Notes: generated by a model from the sequence alone, not told the origin. A stretch of DNA of 64,000 nucleotides from Cokeromyces recurvatus (GCF_025118155.1 NW_026251398.1:744001-808000), one strand, 5' to 3'. Positions 22,584 to 34,205 are shown, numbered from the stretch's first letter. Numbers and translations are program-made.

Positions 22584-24164
22584 TTATTCATGTTGATGAA
22601 GAATAGACCATTTACTTGATTCATAATTAGCAGCAATATCACAACATAATGTCTTTCTTGAATAATAAGTAAATCCATCATGGAGAGCAAATAATAAAGG
22701 TAATTCAAAATAACGAGAACCATCCAATCTTGTTATTAACATATCATGATTTAGAACAAGTAATTCTTGAGTATCAGGAAGTGAAATACTAAATCGATGT
22801 CCTTCTTTATCCATTTTATGACTCTTTAATGGACCATAAGCACCAAGCCAAAAGGTGACTGCCTTTAAATAAGGAGCAGGTTCAATTAGATTTTCACCCG
22901 TGATGTTTAAAGAATGAGATGAAGCGATATATTGAATAGAAGAAATGATTGGATAAGGTATAATAGATCGAGTTGTAGGTGGAGAAGGTGGAGGAGAAAG
23001 TTGTTTCAATGTTGTAGGGTGATGATTGAATGAAGCGGATTGTTGTTGTACCTCTGGATAATGACATTCAAATTTAGAAATACCTATGATTGTCCAGCAA
23101 AGGTAATCATCTACTCTTTCAGTCTTATCCTTTTCCATTTTAGAAGCAACAAAATTAGTCCAAGCGTTTGTATGTTGATAAGTAGAAGAAGTCATTGGAT
23201 TTCCATTTGAATTTAAATATAAAGGCGTAGTTGTAGAAGCTAATTGAAGTACAATCTTTTGCATTTGACTTACTAAACCATATGAATCATCATGTATAAT
23301 CTGACCTTTATTCACTTTGCGAATAATAAGGGGCGGAGAAGAAGTGTTTGAATGAATATCTTTTAATATAATTTCCGTACCATACGTAATAGCTACACTA
23401 CCATCATAGCCCCCACTAGAAGACCTTTGTCCCAGAATGATGATTTCAAATGGAGACCACGAAGAATGCTTTGCACAGAATTGGTTATTTTCAGTGGTTA
23501 AATATTTGGTGCGTACAGTTTGAGAATTAATACGATTAAATAAAGAAACGTATGAATGATTAAATAAACACGTTGAAATATTACGTGACTTTGTTGTCTT
23601 TTTAGATGGCTTTGATATGATGGAAATTGGATTACTATAAAACGTTGGATGAGGAGGATTGTTGAGATGAACTCGAAGACAAAATTGTTTTGCCTTTGCT
23701 GTACCATTGACGAATAAATATTTGAAACTCCCCTGTTTATGTTCATCTAATAATGTACGTTGCTCTATTAAAGGTGATTGTGTGGTTTCGCATACAACTG
23801 ACATTGATACAATTGGATTTTGATTTGTATTTGAAATCATCACGATGGGTGGTGGACAAAGAAATCGCTTCTCTGTACCATACGATTTCTGTGCTATAGA
23901 TGCATGATAACACGTCATCGTCACTAGATCTTTTCTCTCTTCTTTATGATAACAAGCTCTCTTTAAAGGACGATTCATTTCATTCTGCTCATCATGATTG
24001 TCTAAAATGCTTTTAATAGACATAGCTTCTTGTTGTATATGATGACGTTTTTTAGAATAGTCGATTACAGTTAAAAGTGATTCCATAGGTGTCATATTGA
24101 TTAATTGAATCTTTTTACTAGAACCAAAAGATTGTTCTTTAGAGATGATATTATATTCCTCCAT
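22584..24164 (-). CDS. CSL (RBP-J/Su(H)/Lag-1) family transcription factor
   Basis: Sequence-specific DNA-binding protein of the CBF1/RBP-J family; fungi have these although they lack Notch. Single exon, 526 residues from the ATG at 24164. A longer frame upstream runs through poly(Lys) from an A/T tract and is taken as 5' leader. The first beta-trefoil-side signature lies at about residues 85-106 (HASIAQKSYGTEKRFLCPPP), followed by VNGTAKAKQFCLRV (about 152-165), IISKPSKK (182-189) and SLFNRINSQTVRTKYL (207-222). These match the DNA-contacting Rel-like and beta-trefoil cores. The C-terminal third has an IPT/TIG-like stretch (ISSIQYIASSHSLNITGENL). In fission yeast the relatives Cbf11 and Cbf12 affect cell adhesion and lipid genes; the role here is unknown. 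Confidence 0.92.
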   Translation of the reverse strand: MEEYNIISKEQSFGSSKKIQLINMTPMESLLTVIDYSKKRHHIQQEAMSIKSILDNHDEQNEMNRPLKRACYHKEERKDLVTMTCYHASIAQKSYGTEKRFLCPPPIVMISNTNQNPIVSMSVVCETTQSPLIEQRTLLDEHKQGSFKYLFVNGTAKAKQFCLRVHLNNPPHPTFYSNPISIISKPSKKTTKSRNISTCLFNHSYVSLFNRINSQTVRTKYLTTENNQFCAKHSSWSPFEIIILGQRSSSGGYDGSVAITYGTEIILKDIHSNTSSPPLIIRKVNKGQIIHDDSYGLVSQMQKIVLQLASTTTPLYLNSNGNPMTSSTYQHTNAWTNFVASKMEKDKTERVDDYLCWTIIGISKFECHYPEVQQQSASFNHHPTTLKQLSPPPSPPTTRSIIPYPIISSIQYIASSHSLNITGENLIEPAPYLKAVTFWLGAYGPLKSHKMDKEGHRFSISLPDTQELLVLNHDMLITRLDGSRYFELPLLFALHDGFTYYSRKTLCCDIAANYESSKWSILHQHE

Positions 24165-24242
24165 TTTTTTTTTAATAAAAAAAAGAAAGATTAAAAGGGA
24201 AAAGTAATGTGAAATAAATAAGGATTTTTTATATAGAAGATT

Positions 24243-24245
<3 letters not shown>

Positions 24246-24277
<32 letters not shown>
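24246..24277. repeat. Poly(T) tract in the CSL gene leader region
   Basis: About 32 T followed by nine G. On the minus strand it reads as poly(A), just upstream of the CSL start codon. Confidence 0.9.
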
Positions 24278-24278
<1 letters not shown>

Positions 24279-24544
24279 GGGGGGGAAGAGGAAGGACGGA
24301 CAGAGAGAGAAAGGAACAAGTGTAACGAAAATACAAAAAAAAAGGGGGAGAGGGAAAGGATCCATTTTACTGATAAGATTTTATTTGGTATTTTTGATCT
24401 TATCACGTGGGATATTTTTATTATATTTTATATAAATATGTATTTTTTTCCCACAACTATATAGTGATTGTGTTAATGTTATATGATTATTATTATGTAA
24501 TACATATATATGGTTATACATGTACAAATGCATTTGCATATTTG

Positions 24545-24600
24545 CATGTGTATATGTATGTATGTATGTATGTATGTATGCATGTACGTATGTATATATG
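24545..24600. repeat. TATG microsatellite
   Basis: About ten imperfect units of TATG, with variants CATG and TACG in the second half. Confidence 0.9.
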
Positions 24601-25332
24601 CACATTTGTATTCATCTATTTACATATATATATATATATATCATACTAAAAGTAATTACATGTATAGTGCTAGTACACATATATAGGATAGATCTACAAT
24701 AAATACACGATATATTCTTAATTTAGTAATGATAAGAATATTTACTTAAACTTATTTTGGTAGGATCAAATATTTAATATGATGGTTAATGAGCACATCA
24801 TTGTATTACCCAGGCTAGTTTTTTCGAGATTTACGAATATGTATATATATATAAAAAACGCTTGTAAAGAGACAAACAAGTTCAGTTGGACAATCATCAA
24901 TCAATTCTTTGTAAGTCTAGAGGAAAATGTGTCTTATCTAGTGTACTTTTTGTAGGATAGTAGAAAAGAGGATCGGCTAACGGTAAACTCAAACAGAAAA
25001 TATCTTGGATATTTTAAAGACTTGCATTAGGAGAAGATGTTCAAAAGAAAGGAGTATGGATCCTCAGTTGTTTTAGACATGTATAAAAAAAGGAGTATAT
25101 ACATGTATATATTGACGTTCAGTAACATGTGATCTATTAAAATGACTATACAGATGATATACACACTATTTAAATGTACCACTAGATAACCAACCAGGAT
25201 TCCCATCCATTGACGCGACTACCTTCACGATAAGTTATAGACAGCTAGAGTATAGGAACAATAAGTAAGTTAAGGTCGACAAGTGATGTAGGAGAGTATA
25301 AAGTCGCGACCATCCCGGAAGTTACAAAAGTC

Positions 25333-25740
25333 TCATTTATACTCTAAGAATCCCTTGAAGGCATGTTCATCTAGGGGTATTGGAGCTTTCAACGTAAGGT
25401 CACCATCACAATGCTTTAATAATACCATTGTGTGTTTATATTTGACTCTTTGAAATATGGGAAAGTAGTGTAGATAGTAATGTGGTATTAAGTAGTTTAT
25501 TAGTATCGAGCTTGCAGGATGGACATGGTAGACTGATTTATCAAGTGAAACATCCTCCATTACTAAAGGTCGAGGGAATCCATCAAAGCTCCTTTCTAAT
25601 ACATTTGCTTTCATTGAAGGTACCCTATTCCAGCTGTGAATGAACTATCTGTGTATAAAAGCAGATGGATCAGAGTCTCAAGGATGAATACCTATAGAGA
25701 TATGTTTAAAGTGTTTCGTTGACATTATTTTGTACAACTT
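25333..25740 (-). pseudogene. Relic reading frame of unknown type
   Basis: An open frame of 93 codons (25614-25333) containing FDGFPRPLVMEDVSLDKSVY and LKHCDGDLTLKAPIPLD. The same frame extends upstream to about 25740 (MSTKHFKHISIGIHP, then DSDPSAFIHR, then FIHSWNRVPS) through two in-frame stops. The amino-acid composition looks protein-like and the stops suggest decay. It may come from a mobile element, but no conserved domain is identified. Confidence 0.35.
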
Positions 25741-25992
25741 ATGAGATGCCCAAGGCTCCTACTGCTTTGAGGGATAAGGGAACACTCATGTATGAAATTA
25801 GAACCTCTTCCTTTCCTTTCCTTTATGAATAGTGTATATATAACTTTAGTAAGAGTCTCTTACAGTTTATCTCTGACACATACTATCATAGACTTCATAA
25901 AACAAAGGTTTCTCGTGTATAAATAATGACTGTTATTTCAAGTTTATAACATAGTCTAGTAGTCATACATTTTTTTGTTTTTATTGTACAAT

Positions 25993-27391
25993 TCATAGTA
26001 ATAATAGATTAGTATCTTTCTTTTTCTTTTGAGTTAATGAACCCATTCTTTTTAGAAATGATTTACTATTATTATGAGTGCTTTTTGATTGAGGTATAAT
26101 GATGGCTTCATTCTTTATAGACATATAAATACTCTATTATAAATGAATATATAAATAAATAAATAAATAGTCTCTTCTATTTTCATGATATATATCCCTA
26201 TTACTTTTAAATAATCTATTAATTCCTCTTTCCATTCTTCTTCTCTAGATACAATCTCTTCTTGTTCAAGTAATGTTGATATCGTATTCTTACAGAAGGT
26301 CTCCACCGTCATTTTAGTATGATGATGACTAAAATGAATAAGATAAAGATCTGTATTTAGTAACATAACAGAATAAATGATAGTATAAACAATATCTAAT
26401 AATAATATAATAGGTTATTAAAAAGAAACTATTTCTTCTCTTCATGATAATAATACCAGGTCTTTTAAATAATGTATGTTCTTCTATATGCTGTGACCAA
26501 TATCGATAAGCAAAGGCTTCTAATATTCGATCTATTTCTTGTGCCTCAGCCTTAAAATAAAGTTTAAAGCATAATTTTCTATTATTATTAAGTAAACAAT
26601 AAATTCTATCTCATAATTTTACCTAAATGATTCAATTAAGCTTAACTGACTGAAATCAAATAAGCTCATATATTCTTTCAAGACTCGATGACAAAAAGGA
26701 TCTCTAATAATAACCAAAATTAATGAATCAATTTCCCCATTTTCCTCCCCCTTTTTTTTTTTTCTCTTTTACAATTTGCCAAGATAGCTTGCTATTTCCT
26801 TCTTTTGTATAAAACTTTCATCTTCCATCCATAATAAATGACAAACATGCTTTACTTCTTTTTGACTGTTACTTTCATGAATTATATCCTCTATAGATCC
26901 GAATATATTCCCGCTTAATTTCCATAATTCAACTGAAGGTGAAAAAAGATTCGCCCAGTCTACTTTAAATCCTGACTTGTGTTTCCATTCTAAAAGTGCG
27001 GTTGCTATATCATTATTATTATTATTATGACCTTCTTCTTCTTCTTCTTCTTCTTCTTGATGCAAACTAGAGGATCGAGTAGGTGGCGTAATCATTAGCA
27101 TCTGATGTTGAGGAACAGGCGGAGGAGATGAAGGAAGAGACATTGACTTTACTGGTGAAGATTGTTTATTCTTTCGTTCCTTTTATAATAGTTATTATAT
27201 ACTATCCATTTTATTATATTCTATAATTGATAGTAATAATATTTATGTCTATTCAATTATACCTTATTAAGATGTAAATGAGTTAAAGAACTTGATCTTG
27301 TCATTTTATGAATGGGTTTTATATTAGTTTGACATTTTAAGTGTTCCTTATAATAATGGTGTGTAAGTGATTGGCTTCTCACAGGATTCAT
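25993..27391 (-). CDS. Sec7-domain ARF guanine-nucleotide exchange factor (Yel1/Syt1-like, short)
   Basis: Catalyses GDP/GTP exchange on ARF GTPases in membrane traffic. Six exons on the minus strand: 27391-27263, 27179-26773, 26703-26623, 26578-26457, 26395-26205 and 26133-25993. They total 1071 nt and 356 residues in frame. The N-terminal third is low-complexity (Ser/Pro, then eight Glu and an Asn run). The Sec7 domain spans about residues 95-310: the ESFIQKKEIASYLGKLD block, FCHRVLKEYMSLFDFSQLSL, KAEAQEIDRILEAFAYRYW, and the hallmark VMLLNTDLYLIHF followed by KMTVETFCKNT. The protein ends about 45 residues after Sec7 with a basic tail, so no PH domain follows, unlike many relatives. The closest match in style is the Yel1/Syt1 group; orthology is not proven. 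Confidence 0.9.
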
Positions 27392-27686
27392 ATTTATTAT
27401 TACAAAATTAAAAATTAACTAACAAAGAAAAAAAAAAATTTTGAAGAAGGTTTTAATACTACATTATAATCGGGCATAAAAAAAAAAAACCGAATTTTAA
27501 CATAACACTTTAAATTCAGATCACATATAAAAATTAAATTTCAGATAGTTTACTTATCTTCTTTTCAAATAAATAGAAAATAAAGTGACAATAAAAGAAT
27601 TAGTTTCAGACAAATTGTGGGAAGAATTAATGGACAATATAACTTAAAAAAAAAAAATCTTTTCTTTCTCCTCAATAAGGGAATCT

Positions 27687-27929
27687 TTAAAAGCTATGAA
27701 GATTGCTTATTTTAGAAGGAAGACGAGGAGTCTGCTTTTGTCCGAGTGCTTTACAAGTTTTACAAATCAGAACATGACAGTCGCGCTCTTCCTCCAAGGG
27801 ATCTATTTCTACATTGTTGACATATCTGTGGCATCAAATATTCTTTAATTACCTCCTGTCTCTCTTTTTCTCAATACGCGTCAAAAGACTCCTGTAACAC
27901 CATATTTAATTGTCTTACAGCTTAACAAG

Positions 27930-27977
<48 letters not shown>

Positions 27978-28058
27978 AAACATTCCTGATCCAAAGGCCA
28001 CCAGAGGCGTCTTTGTTTTGTTACGAGAGAACATTTTTTTGGCCTTCATATCTGCACC
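27687..28058 (-). pseudogene. Eroded Fanzor/TnpB-like (OrfB zinc-ribbon) fragment
   Basis: Reading the minus strand and allowing frameshifts, the order of motifs is that of the C-terminal half of TnpB/Fanzor proteins. KTPLVAFGSGM (about 28010-27980) is followed, after a T/A homopolymer, by IKYGVTGVF, RVLRKRETGGN, VIKEYLMPQICQQC, EIDPLEEERDCHVLICKTCKAL, and a stop at 27687-27689. The two Cys pairs (CQQC and CKTC) fit the zinc ribbon of this family. At least two frame changes, one TGA in place of an expected Trp and a T40-A10 tract in the middle show it is dead. The N-terminal part with the other RuvC residues was not found. In TnpB and Fanzor the intact protein is an RNA-guided nuclease encoded by transposons; here only a remnant remains. 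Confidence 0.5.
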
Positions 28059-29298
28059 CTAAACAATTGGTAAATAAGTATAATTATTACAAAGTTAAAA
28101 CCTCCCACATACTTTGCTATCTCTTTATTACTTTGGATCTACTCTTTCTTCCTCCATTCTCCTTTACCTTTGCTTTTTTCTTTTTCTTATGACACTTTTT
28201 TTTTCATTCGTTATATTTAGTCCCGTACGTTAATCAGCATGTTCCTATGGTGCTGTTTGCTGACCTTGTTACAATTGAAGACAACTGTCTTTAGCTGTCT
28301 TTAGAGCCATAAAATACAAACAAGATAGCCAATATGAATATAATAATAATAATAAGAATGCAATCAATATAGACAAGACAAGCAGTACAATGAGATACTT
28401 TAAGAAAAGGAATGGTTTATATCGATTTACTGCTGGATGAATTGGCTATATAAACAAAGCTAACGAATACTATTTTTCCATTTCAATCTACTCAAGGCGT
28501 CAAAAGCGTATTCATTGTCTTGTTTGATAATAAAGAGTGGAACAAACCAGACGCTGTACAAAAAAAAAAAAAAAAAAAAAAACCTAACCCAGCATGAAAA
28601 ATATATAGAATTCCTATTATTATTTACAAGTTCGTCATGTGCAAAGATCACTTCTCTTTTTTTTTATATATATAACAACAGTAAGGAAGACAAAGACACA
28701 GAAAAATCAATAGCAAATACACTGTTCTATGGAGCATCAAAATAGAGCAAATATAAAAGAATCGAGAAGAAGAAAAGAAGGAAAAAGAAAATAAAAATAA
28801 AGGAGGGTAAACTATGACAGGCAACAGACCTGATATTGCTTTTATCCTTTATAATGCACTTTAAAGAAGGGAAAAGTAGCTGGCAGATCTTGGGACGGTA
28901 CCTGTGGATGAGTTTCTGATAGGAAAAGTTTGTATTGACTGCTTTTTTATAGAGAAATTAGCATGTAGAACACTATGGAATGTATCAATTCATGTATAAT
29001 ATTGACTGCAACTAGTATATGAAAAAAAGTACTGGAAGACCTTCAACTTTAATAAGACTATTATTAATTGCTATAACAAACACAATTTGCCTCTCTTGAG
29101 GTCACAGATTTAAAGGTTAATACATAATCTGGATTTTAAACATTGTTTTAATAAAAAAAAGAAGCATAAAAACATTTATCATTGGATAGTTATCACGTGA
29201 TACAGTGTATAAATAAATATATTCATAATATATGCAAAAAAAAAAAAAGAAAAAAAAAAAAAGACGAGGGAAAAGTGTGTTATAAATAAATAAATGGT
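28059..29298. other. Intergenic, AT-rich
   Basis: No gene supported. Short A-runs at 28559-28581 and around 29236-29260. Confidence 0.45.
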
Positions 29299-29628
29299 TT
29301 AGTTTTTATTAATGCTGGTTTCTTCTTCTGTGTGTTCAATTTCTTTTACTCCACCTTTTTTATCGTGATAAAATTCTGAACATATAGTTGAGTCACGCAA
29401 AAAACTGGAATGATTTGGTTTTAATGTAGGTCGTTTATCATGCAGCGCATCTCCAATTGTGCTTGCCAAGGCTCCAGATACATGATTTTTAGTCGGTTCA
29501 AATGTATCTATTTCATGCTTTTTTATATTATGTATAACTTGAATAGGATTACCAAATCTAAGTGAAAAATGATCATCTTCCATAATAGGATCTCGAATTT
29601 CATGTTGAGGTGTGTGTGTACCAGACAT
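29299..29628 (-). CDS. Small protein of unknown function, 109 aa
   Basis: A single-exon frame of 109 codons from ATG 29628, which has an A-rich start context, to the TAA at 29299. The sequence is hydrophilic and protein-like, beginning MSGTHTPQHEIRDPIMED, with FSLRFGNPIQVIHNIKKHEI, then SGALASTIGDALHDKRP, and an acidic end. No membrane segment, signal peptide or known motif is visible. A frame extension upstream of this ATG passes through Phe-rich sequence from a homopolymer and is unlikely to be translated. It may be a lineage-specific gene. Confidence 0.5.
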   Translation of the reverse strand: MSGTHTPQHEIRDPIMEDDHFSLRFGNPIQVIHNIKKHEIDTFEPTKNHVSGALASTIGDALHDKRPTLKPNHSSFLRDSTICSEFYHDKKGGVKEIEHTEEETSINKN

Positions 29629-29958
29629 TTTCTTTCCTTTTTGTTGACAAAATATAAAGAAGAAGAAAAAAAAAGGGTAAAAATAAAAAGGTATTTTGTT
29701 TATATCTAAAATACGCACATTGACAAGTATGGTTAACATATCTGAAACAGCATGACGTGACTTTGTCATTAACCACACTTTATTTTTCTCTCTCTCTCTC
29801 TCTTTATTCTTTTCTTTTCTTTTTTTTTGAACATATTAGTACGTTCAAACCATATATTATATTTGTATTGAGTAATAGTGATAATAATAATGAGTTAAAC
29901 TCTTTTGGGAGCTTGGTGTGATTTGATTATATCGTTTTTTTTTAAACCAGGGTTAGAT

Positions 29959-29991
<33 letters not shown>

Positions 29992-31025
29992 CTCCAAAAA
30001 TCTTCTATTATGAGTGGATAAATCGAGGTAGTAACAAAGACTTGCCTTTGTTATGTTACAAGTAGTCCAATTTGTGTAAATAGAATACATAGGATGACTT
30101 ATTATAGAAGAGATACATAAGACATTATTTAAAGCGAGCAATATAATTGTGTAATTTATAGAGGATAGAGGTGTTTATTGGGACAATTTCTTTATATATT
30201 ATTTTTTGTATACCCCGCATAATGCCTCCAGAGCCAAGATACTACTGAATCAAGATGATAAATACCCGTATCTATATTCATGCCATCTACAGTAAGTGCA
30301 CTTAAGACAACATCTAATATTAACCTATATCTTTAGTGATGCACAAGAAAAGCTTATTTATCTCCTATTCTAGGTCATCGCTCTGACATTGTGGTATTGG
30401 GCAGCTCATAAGGCAAAGTTACAAAAGAAGGATATAAAAGATGCCATTTTTTTTTATATCAGGACTGTCAAGGGTATACTATATTAAAATCCTTCTATTT
30501 TTTATTTTTCCCTGTTGGATAAAGAAGCTATATTAGTCGTTAGCCATGATATACTTGGAAATTTATATTTAGGATCTAGTCTCTAAAACAAATAGCTTCC
30601 TTTTATGGTTTAACATACAAACTCTATTTTTCAAAGCAATCACCGAAGTTAGTTTATAAGAGTACATTTATTTAAATAAACTTGTGCATATATTAATTAC
30701 TATAATCAATTTCCAATTTAAAAATCAATGTTCTCATGAAATAAATACGCTTTCTCTTAACCTATTCACAGATGAATTAATAATAATGCGGTACACTTAC
30801 TTTATTGTTACAATTGTACTATGCATAAATGTTTCAATTTTGAATGTTAGTGGCAAAAAAAAAAAAAAGCTGACAATGAATCAGAGAAGTTAACTAAATT
30901 ATATTCCTTATTAATGAATACTTCATTGAATTTATAATATAGAAAAATTGAAAAGCTGTTTTATAGCTTGAATAACAATATGAGATTTAAAAATACAAAT
31001 AGCATTGGTGAAGATTTTTTACTTG

Positions 31026-31112
<87 letters not shown>

Positions 31113-31440
31113 GCAAAAATGCTGTTCCATATAGATCTTTGACTAACTAATGTTCTACAATCAAGCTTTTCAGCAATGCACAGCTTGTTTAAACTTTCAT
31201 CACGGGGAGTGAAGGTAAAAGTGATGATTGTTTGTATAGTTATCCATAACTATGTGTTTTCTCTTCAGCACATCAATATCTTTATAAAAATTATCTCAGA
31301 TTATTTGGATCAGTTGCAAATCCTGCATAAGTTATACATACGATTACTATGGGCACAGTTTTCTTTTTACACGGATGTTTGTAAGTTTATCTTTTATAAA
31401 AGAGATATTAATTATATAGTGTAATATTAACGCATTCCTT
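29629..31440. other. Intergenic with homopolymers and coding-like scraps
   Basis: Contains a T-A bipartite tract (about 29959-29992), the 78-nt T tract (31032-31109), and short open plus-strand segments near 30230-30470 (RAKILLNQDDKYPYL; GHRSDIVVLGSS) that could not be joined into a gene. Confidence 0.4.
31032..31109. repeat. Poly(T) tract, 78 nt
   Basis: Uninterrupted run of 78 T, the longest homopolymer in the window. It lies in intergenic DNA. Confidence 0.95.
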
Positions 31441-31751
31441 ACTTACTCTGAATATTACCATTCCATTGATGTAAAAACGAACTGATATCTCTATTGGCAC
31501 TCATACCATGACAAAACAATTGGCTTAATAGAGTTGCTGGATGATGAAACGTATACATTGTCTGCTTCCAGATCTTTCGCGGAAAATATTAATTATTTGT
31601 TGTATATATATATATATATATATTTAACATCATCTTCAAGAGGTAAGTTAGGTGATTTTCTAGCATAACCTAGTACTACATGCCTTTCTTCTTTCCATGT
31701 TTTTAGATTAGTCTTATGTAAATCTATCTGATTAATAATAGCTTTAACAGA
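31441..31751 (-). pseudogene. Eroded serine-recombinase-like fragment (IS607 TnpA type?)
   Basis: On the minus strand an open segment reads SVKAIINQIDLHKTNLKTW, then KEERHVVLGYARKSPNLPLEDDVK. The GYARKS core resembles the N-terminal catalytic motif of serine recombinases (GYxRxS), as in TnpA of IS607-type elements. After a TA microsatellite (31602-31622) a second open segment follows (TMYTFHHPATLLSQLFCHGM, then SANRDISSFLHQWNG), which may be the rest in degenerate form. No start, no full domain and no second catalytic block are present, so it is a remnant at best. It lies 3.4 kb upstream of the Fanzor-like remnant on the same strand, the order expected for tnpA-tnpB. Confidence 0.35.
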
Positions 31752-33846
31752 TTGGACTATTCACAAAGTTGAGAATTTATTTACTTTTTTTTTTCCCAAT
31801 CTTATTTGATAAGTCATCCCAGTATTATTAATTTTTTTTTTGGTCCAATACAAATTAAGGGATGCGTTCTAACACTCTTCACATTATTTTGTTTATCTTT
31901 TATACGCCTACGCTTTGCTGCCAATGAAATGAAGTAAGGCTTTATTTGATTATTATTATTATTATTAAAGAGTATTTATATATCATTATTTAATGTGTGC
32001 TTTACTGAGTTACGCTATGGAAGTAATTAAGAGTACAAATCAGAGCTTAATCCCTGATATACACATCTTTTACCTAATAGCACAATAGATATTTATATAT
32101 CCTTACTAATTAAAAAAATATATTCAAATATAGATCTTCTACTAAAGAAATAGAACTTACACTTGTTCAATACCATTTAATCAGTATATCAGTTTTTTCC
32201 CACTTATTTCAAATTATATATATACATACATATTCATAAAAAATATTGCAGAGGCCATTTTAATGATTTGTCTCAATAATTATCATGTAAAAAGAGATAT
32301 TAACAATCAAAAATTGAATGTATAATAATCTATTTCCCCTAGTAAAGTAATCATTCTACACGACATATAGAAGACATAGATCTGCCAAAATTGTAATTAA
32401 ACACCTTCAACAAGTAATTTGAGTATATAATGAGTATGTTAATTATGCAGTAACGTATCTTTCTCTCTCTCTCTTTTAAGCGCATTAACTAAGAAGCTCT
32501 ATTATGATTAAAGATAAAGGAAAAGCAGACTGCCATACAGTAAAAATGTAAATATTTAATAAAAAATGGTATACACATATATTTATACATATTTGATATT
32601 TATCCCTTTATTTTAAGTTTCCCCTGAAATGTTGACTTGACTAAAGATCTTTTTATAAAAATGTATAAACATATATATTATTCTTGCTGAATTAGACTAT
32701 AAACAAAAGGAATAATAATAATAATTAAAAGAGATATGTGTATATTTTTTTTAAGGAGTAATTGTTGGTATCACGTTTGTTTACTATGTTTATTATGATA
32801 ACGATTAGTGTGCTATTAAGATTATCCAATTAGATTCATTACAGAGATTGTGACGCCTTTTTATGACAGTTGAAAGCATATGATAACGGATCAAAAAAAA
32901 AAAAAAAAACTATAAAAGGAGGTCATTTTCATGCCCAAACTTGCTTTTTTTTCTTTTCTTTTTCTCTTTATACAATCCTTTTTTTTCATTTGTTGGCTTG
33001 TAAAAGGGCTGATGAGTGATTTTTTGGGATGGCTTCATAGCTTAGTTAGTATTTTGTATGCTTTCTTTCTGGATTATGCTCACCTCTCCAATGTATTCTA
33101 AAAACGATGTAAACCATCATTGATAAACATTACGAGTACCTCCGGGATAAGTATATGGGATACTGCGACGTTATGGGGCCTATTTTTTTTATTTATATAT
33201 TTATATAGCAGATTTTATTATAAATGAAAAAAAAAAAAAACAATATAAATACAAATATTACGCGTATAAATAGCACGTAAAGAATATCTCACTAAGAAGT
33301 TAGTGATAATTAGTTTTCAAGTAATACATGCAAACTTTCTTTTTTTTTTTCTTTGCAGATCAGATGTAGTATAAATTGTACGTAAGCTCTAAATGCAATA
33401 TTTATTCCTTCTTAGAGCAAAGAGAAGAATAATACAATATAGACACTCTTTTATTATTATTTTTAGAAGAGTGGATGCGTTTTATGTGTATATGGATTTG
33501 AAGATTTATATAGATCACTGTCACGAGCTTACTTAAAACGACGTATTACTTGAGTAAACAAAAAGATCATAAAAACATGTAAAAGTGTTCATTTGTATTT
33601 TTCCTAAATCCGCAGGTCTCTACCACAATAACAAGAGAACCAGTACTTTATTATCTATAGCATATATCATTCTGCTATACAGAACTATTCTCTAGTTCAA
33701 CCATCTTGAACAATTTCTTATATATACTTAGCAAATTGAATCCCTAAATAAAATACATTCAACTTGACAAGTGATATTCAGCCCATAAGGACTATTACTA
33801 TTTTATCTAAATGATTTTGTAATTAGACACAAGTTAAAATACTATA

Positions 33847-33889
<43 letters not shown>

Positions 33890-34205
33890 ATAACGGCAGC
33901 CGTGACATATAAGTACTTCCTCACGTTTAATATGGTAAACTTAGTTTACTACATACTTTTCATCTGCTACATCTTAGGTTTATTTTTATTATTATTTTAT
34001 ACAAATATATATCACACATTCGTATAACTGCTTATTAATGATCGTTATCCTCCTAATAAGGAAGACAAGTCAACTACTAAAAAAAGATATTTTTTTTTTT
34101 TTTTTTTTTTTTTGAGCCCAGTCATAACTATTTTAAATGAAGCAGTGGAGTAAACATAGATTTTTTGTATTTTTATTTTTATCTTATTTATTTAAAAAGA
34201 CATAA
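31752..34205. other. Gene-poor AT-rich stretch
   Basis: No gene could be supported in about 2.4 kb. It holds poly(A) at 33850-33887, poly(T) at 34090-34113 and many short AT repeats. The promoter of the oxidoreductase gene lies at its right end. Confidence 0.45.

Larger units (their letters stand above)
24165..25332. other. Intergenic with simple repeats
   Basis: Holds a T-run (24246-24277), a G-run and purine-rich stretch (24278-24360), the TATG microsatellite at about 24550-24600, a TA repeat near 24626-24641 and otherwise AT-rich DNA. No gene supported. Confidence 0.5.

Noticed and set aside
24381..24702. Overlapping open frames on both strands rich in Tyr, Met, Cys and Val.
   Set aside because: They are translations of the TATG microsatellite and its flanks, not genes.
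33000..33180. A less AT-rich stretch with TAGCTTAGTTAGT that looked like the D arm of a tRNA.
   Set aside because: No matching anticodon or T arm (no TTCRANNC flanked by a stem) could be found.
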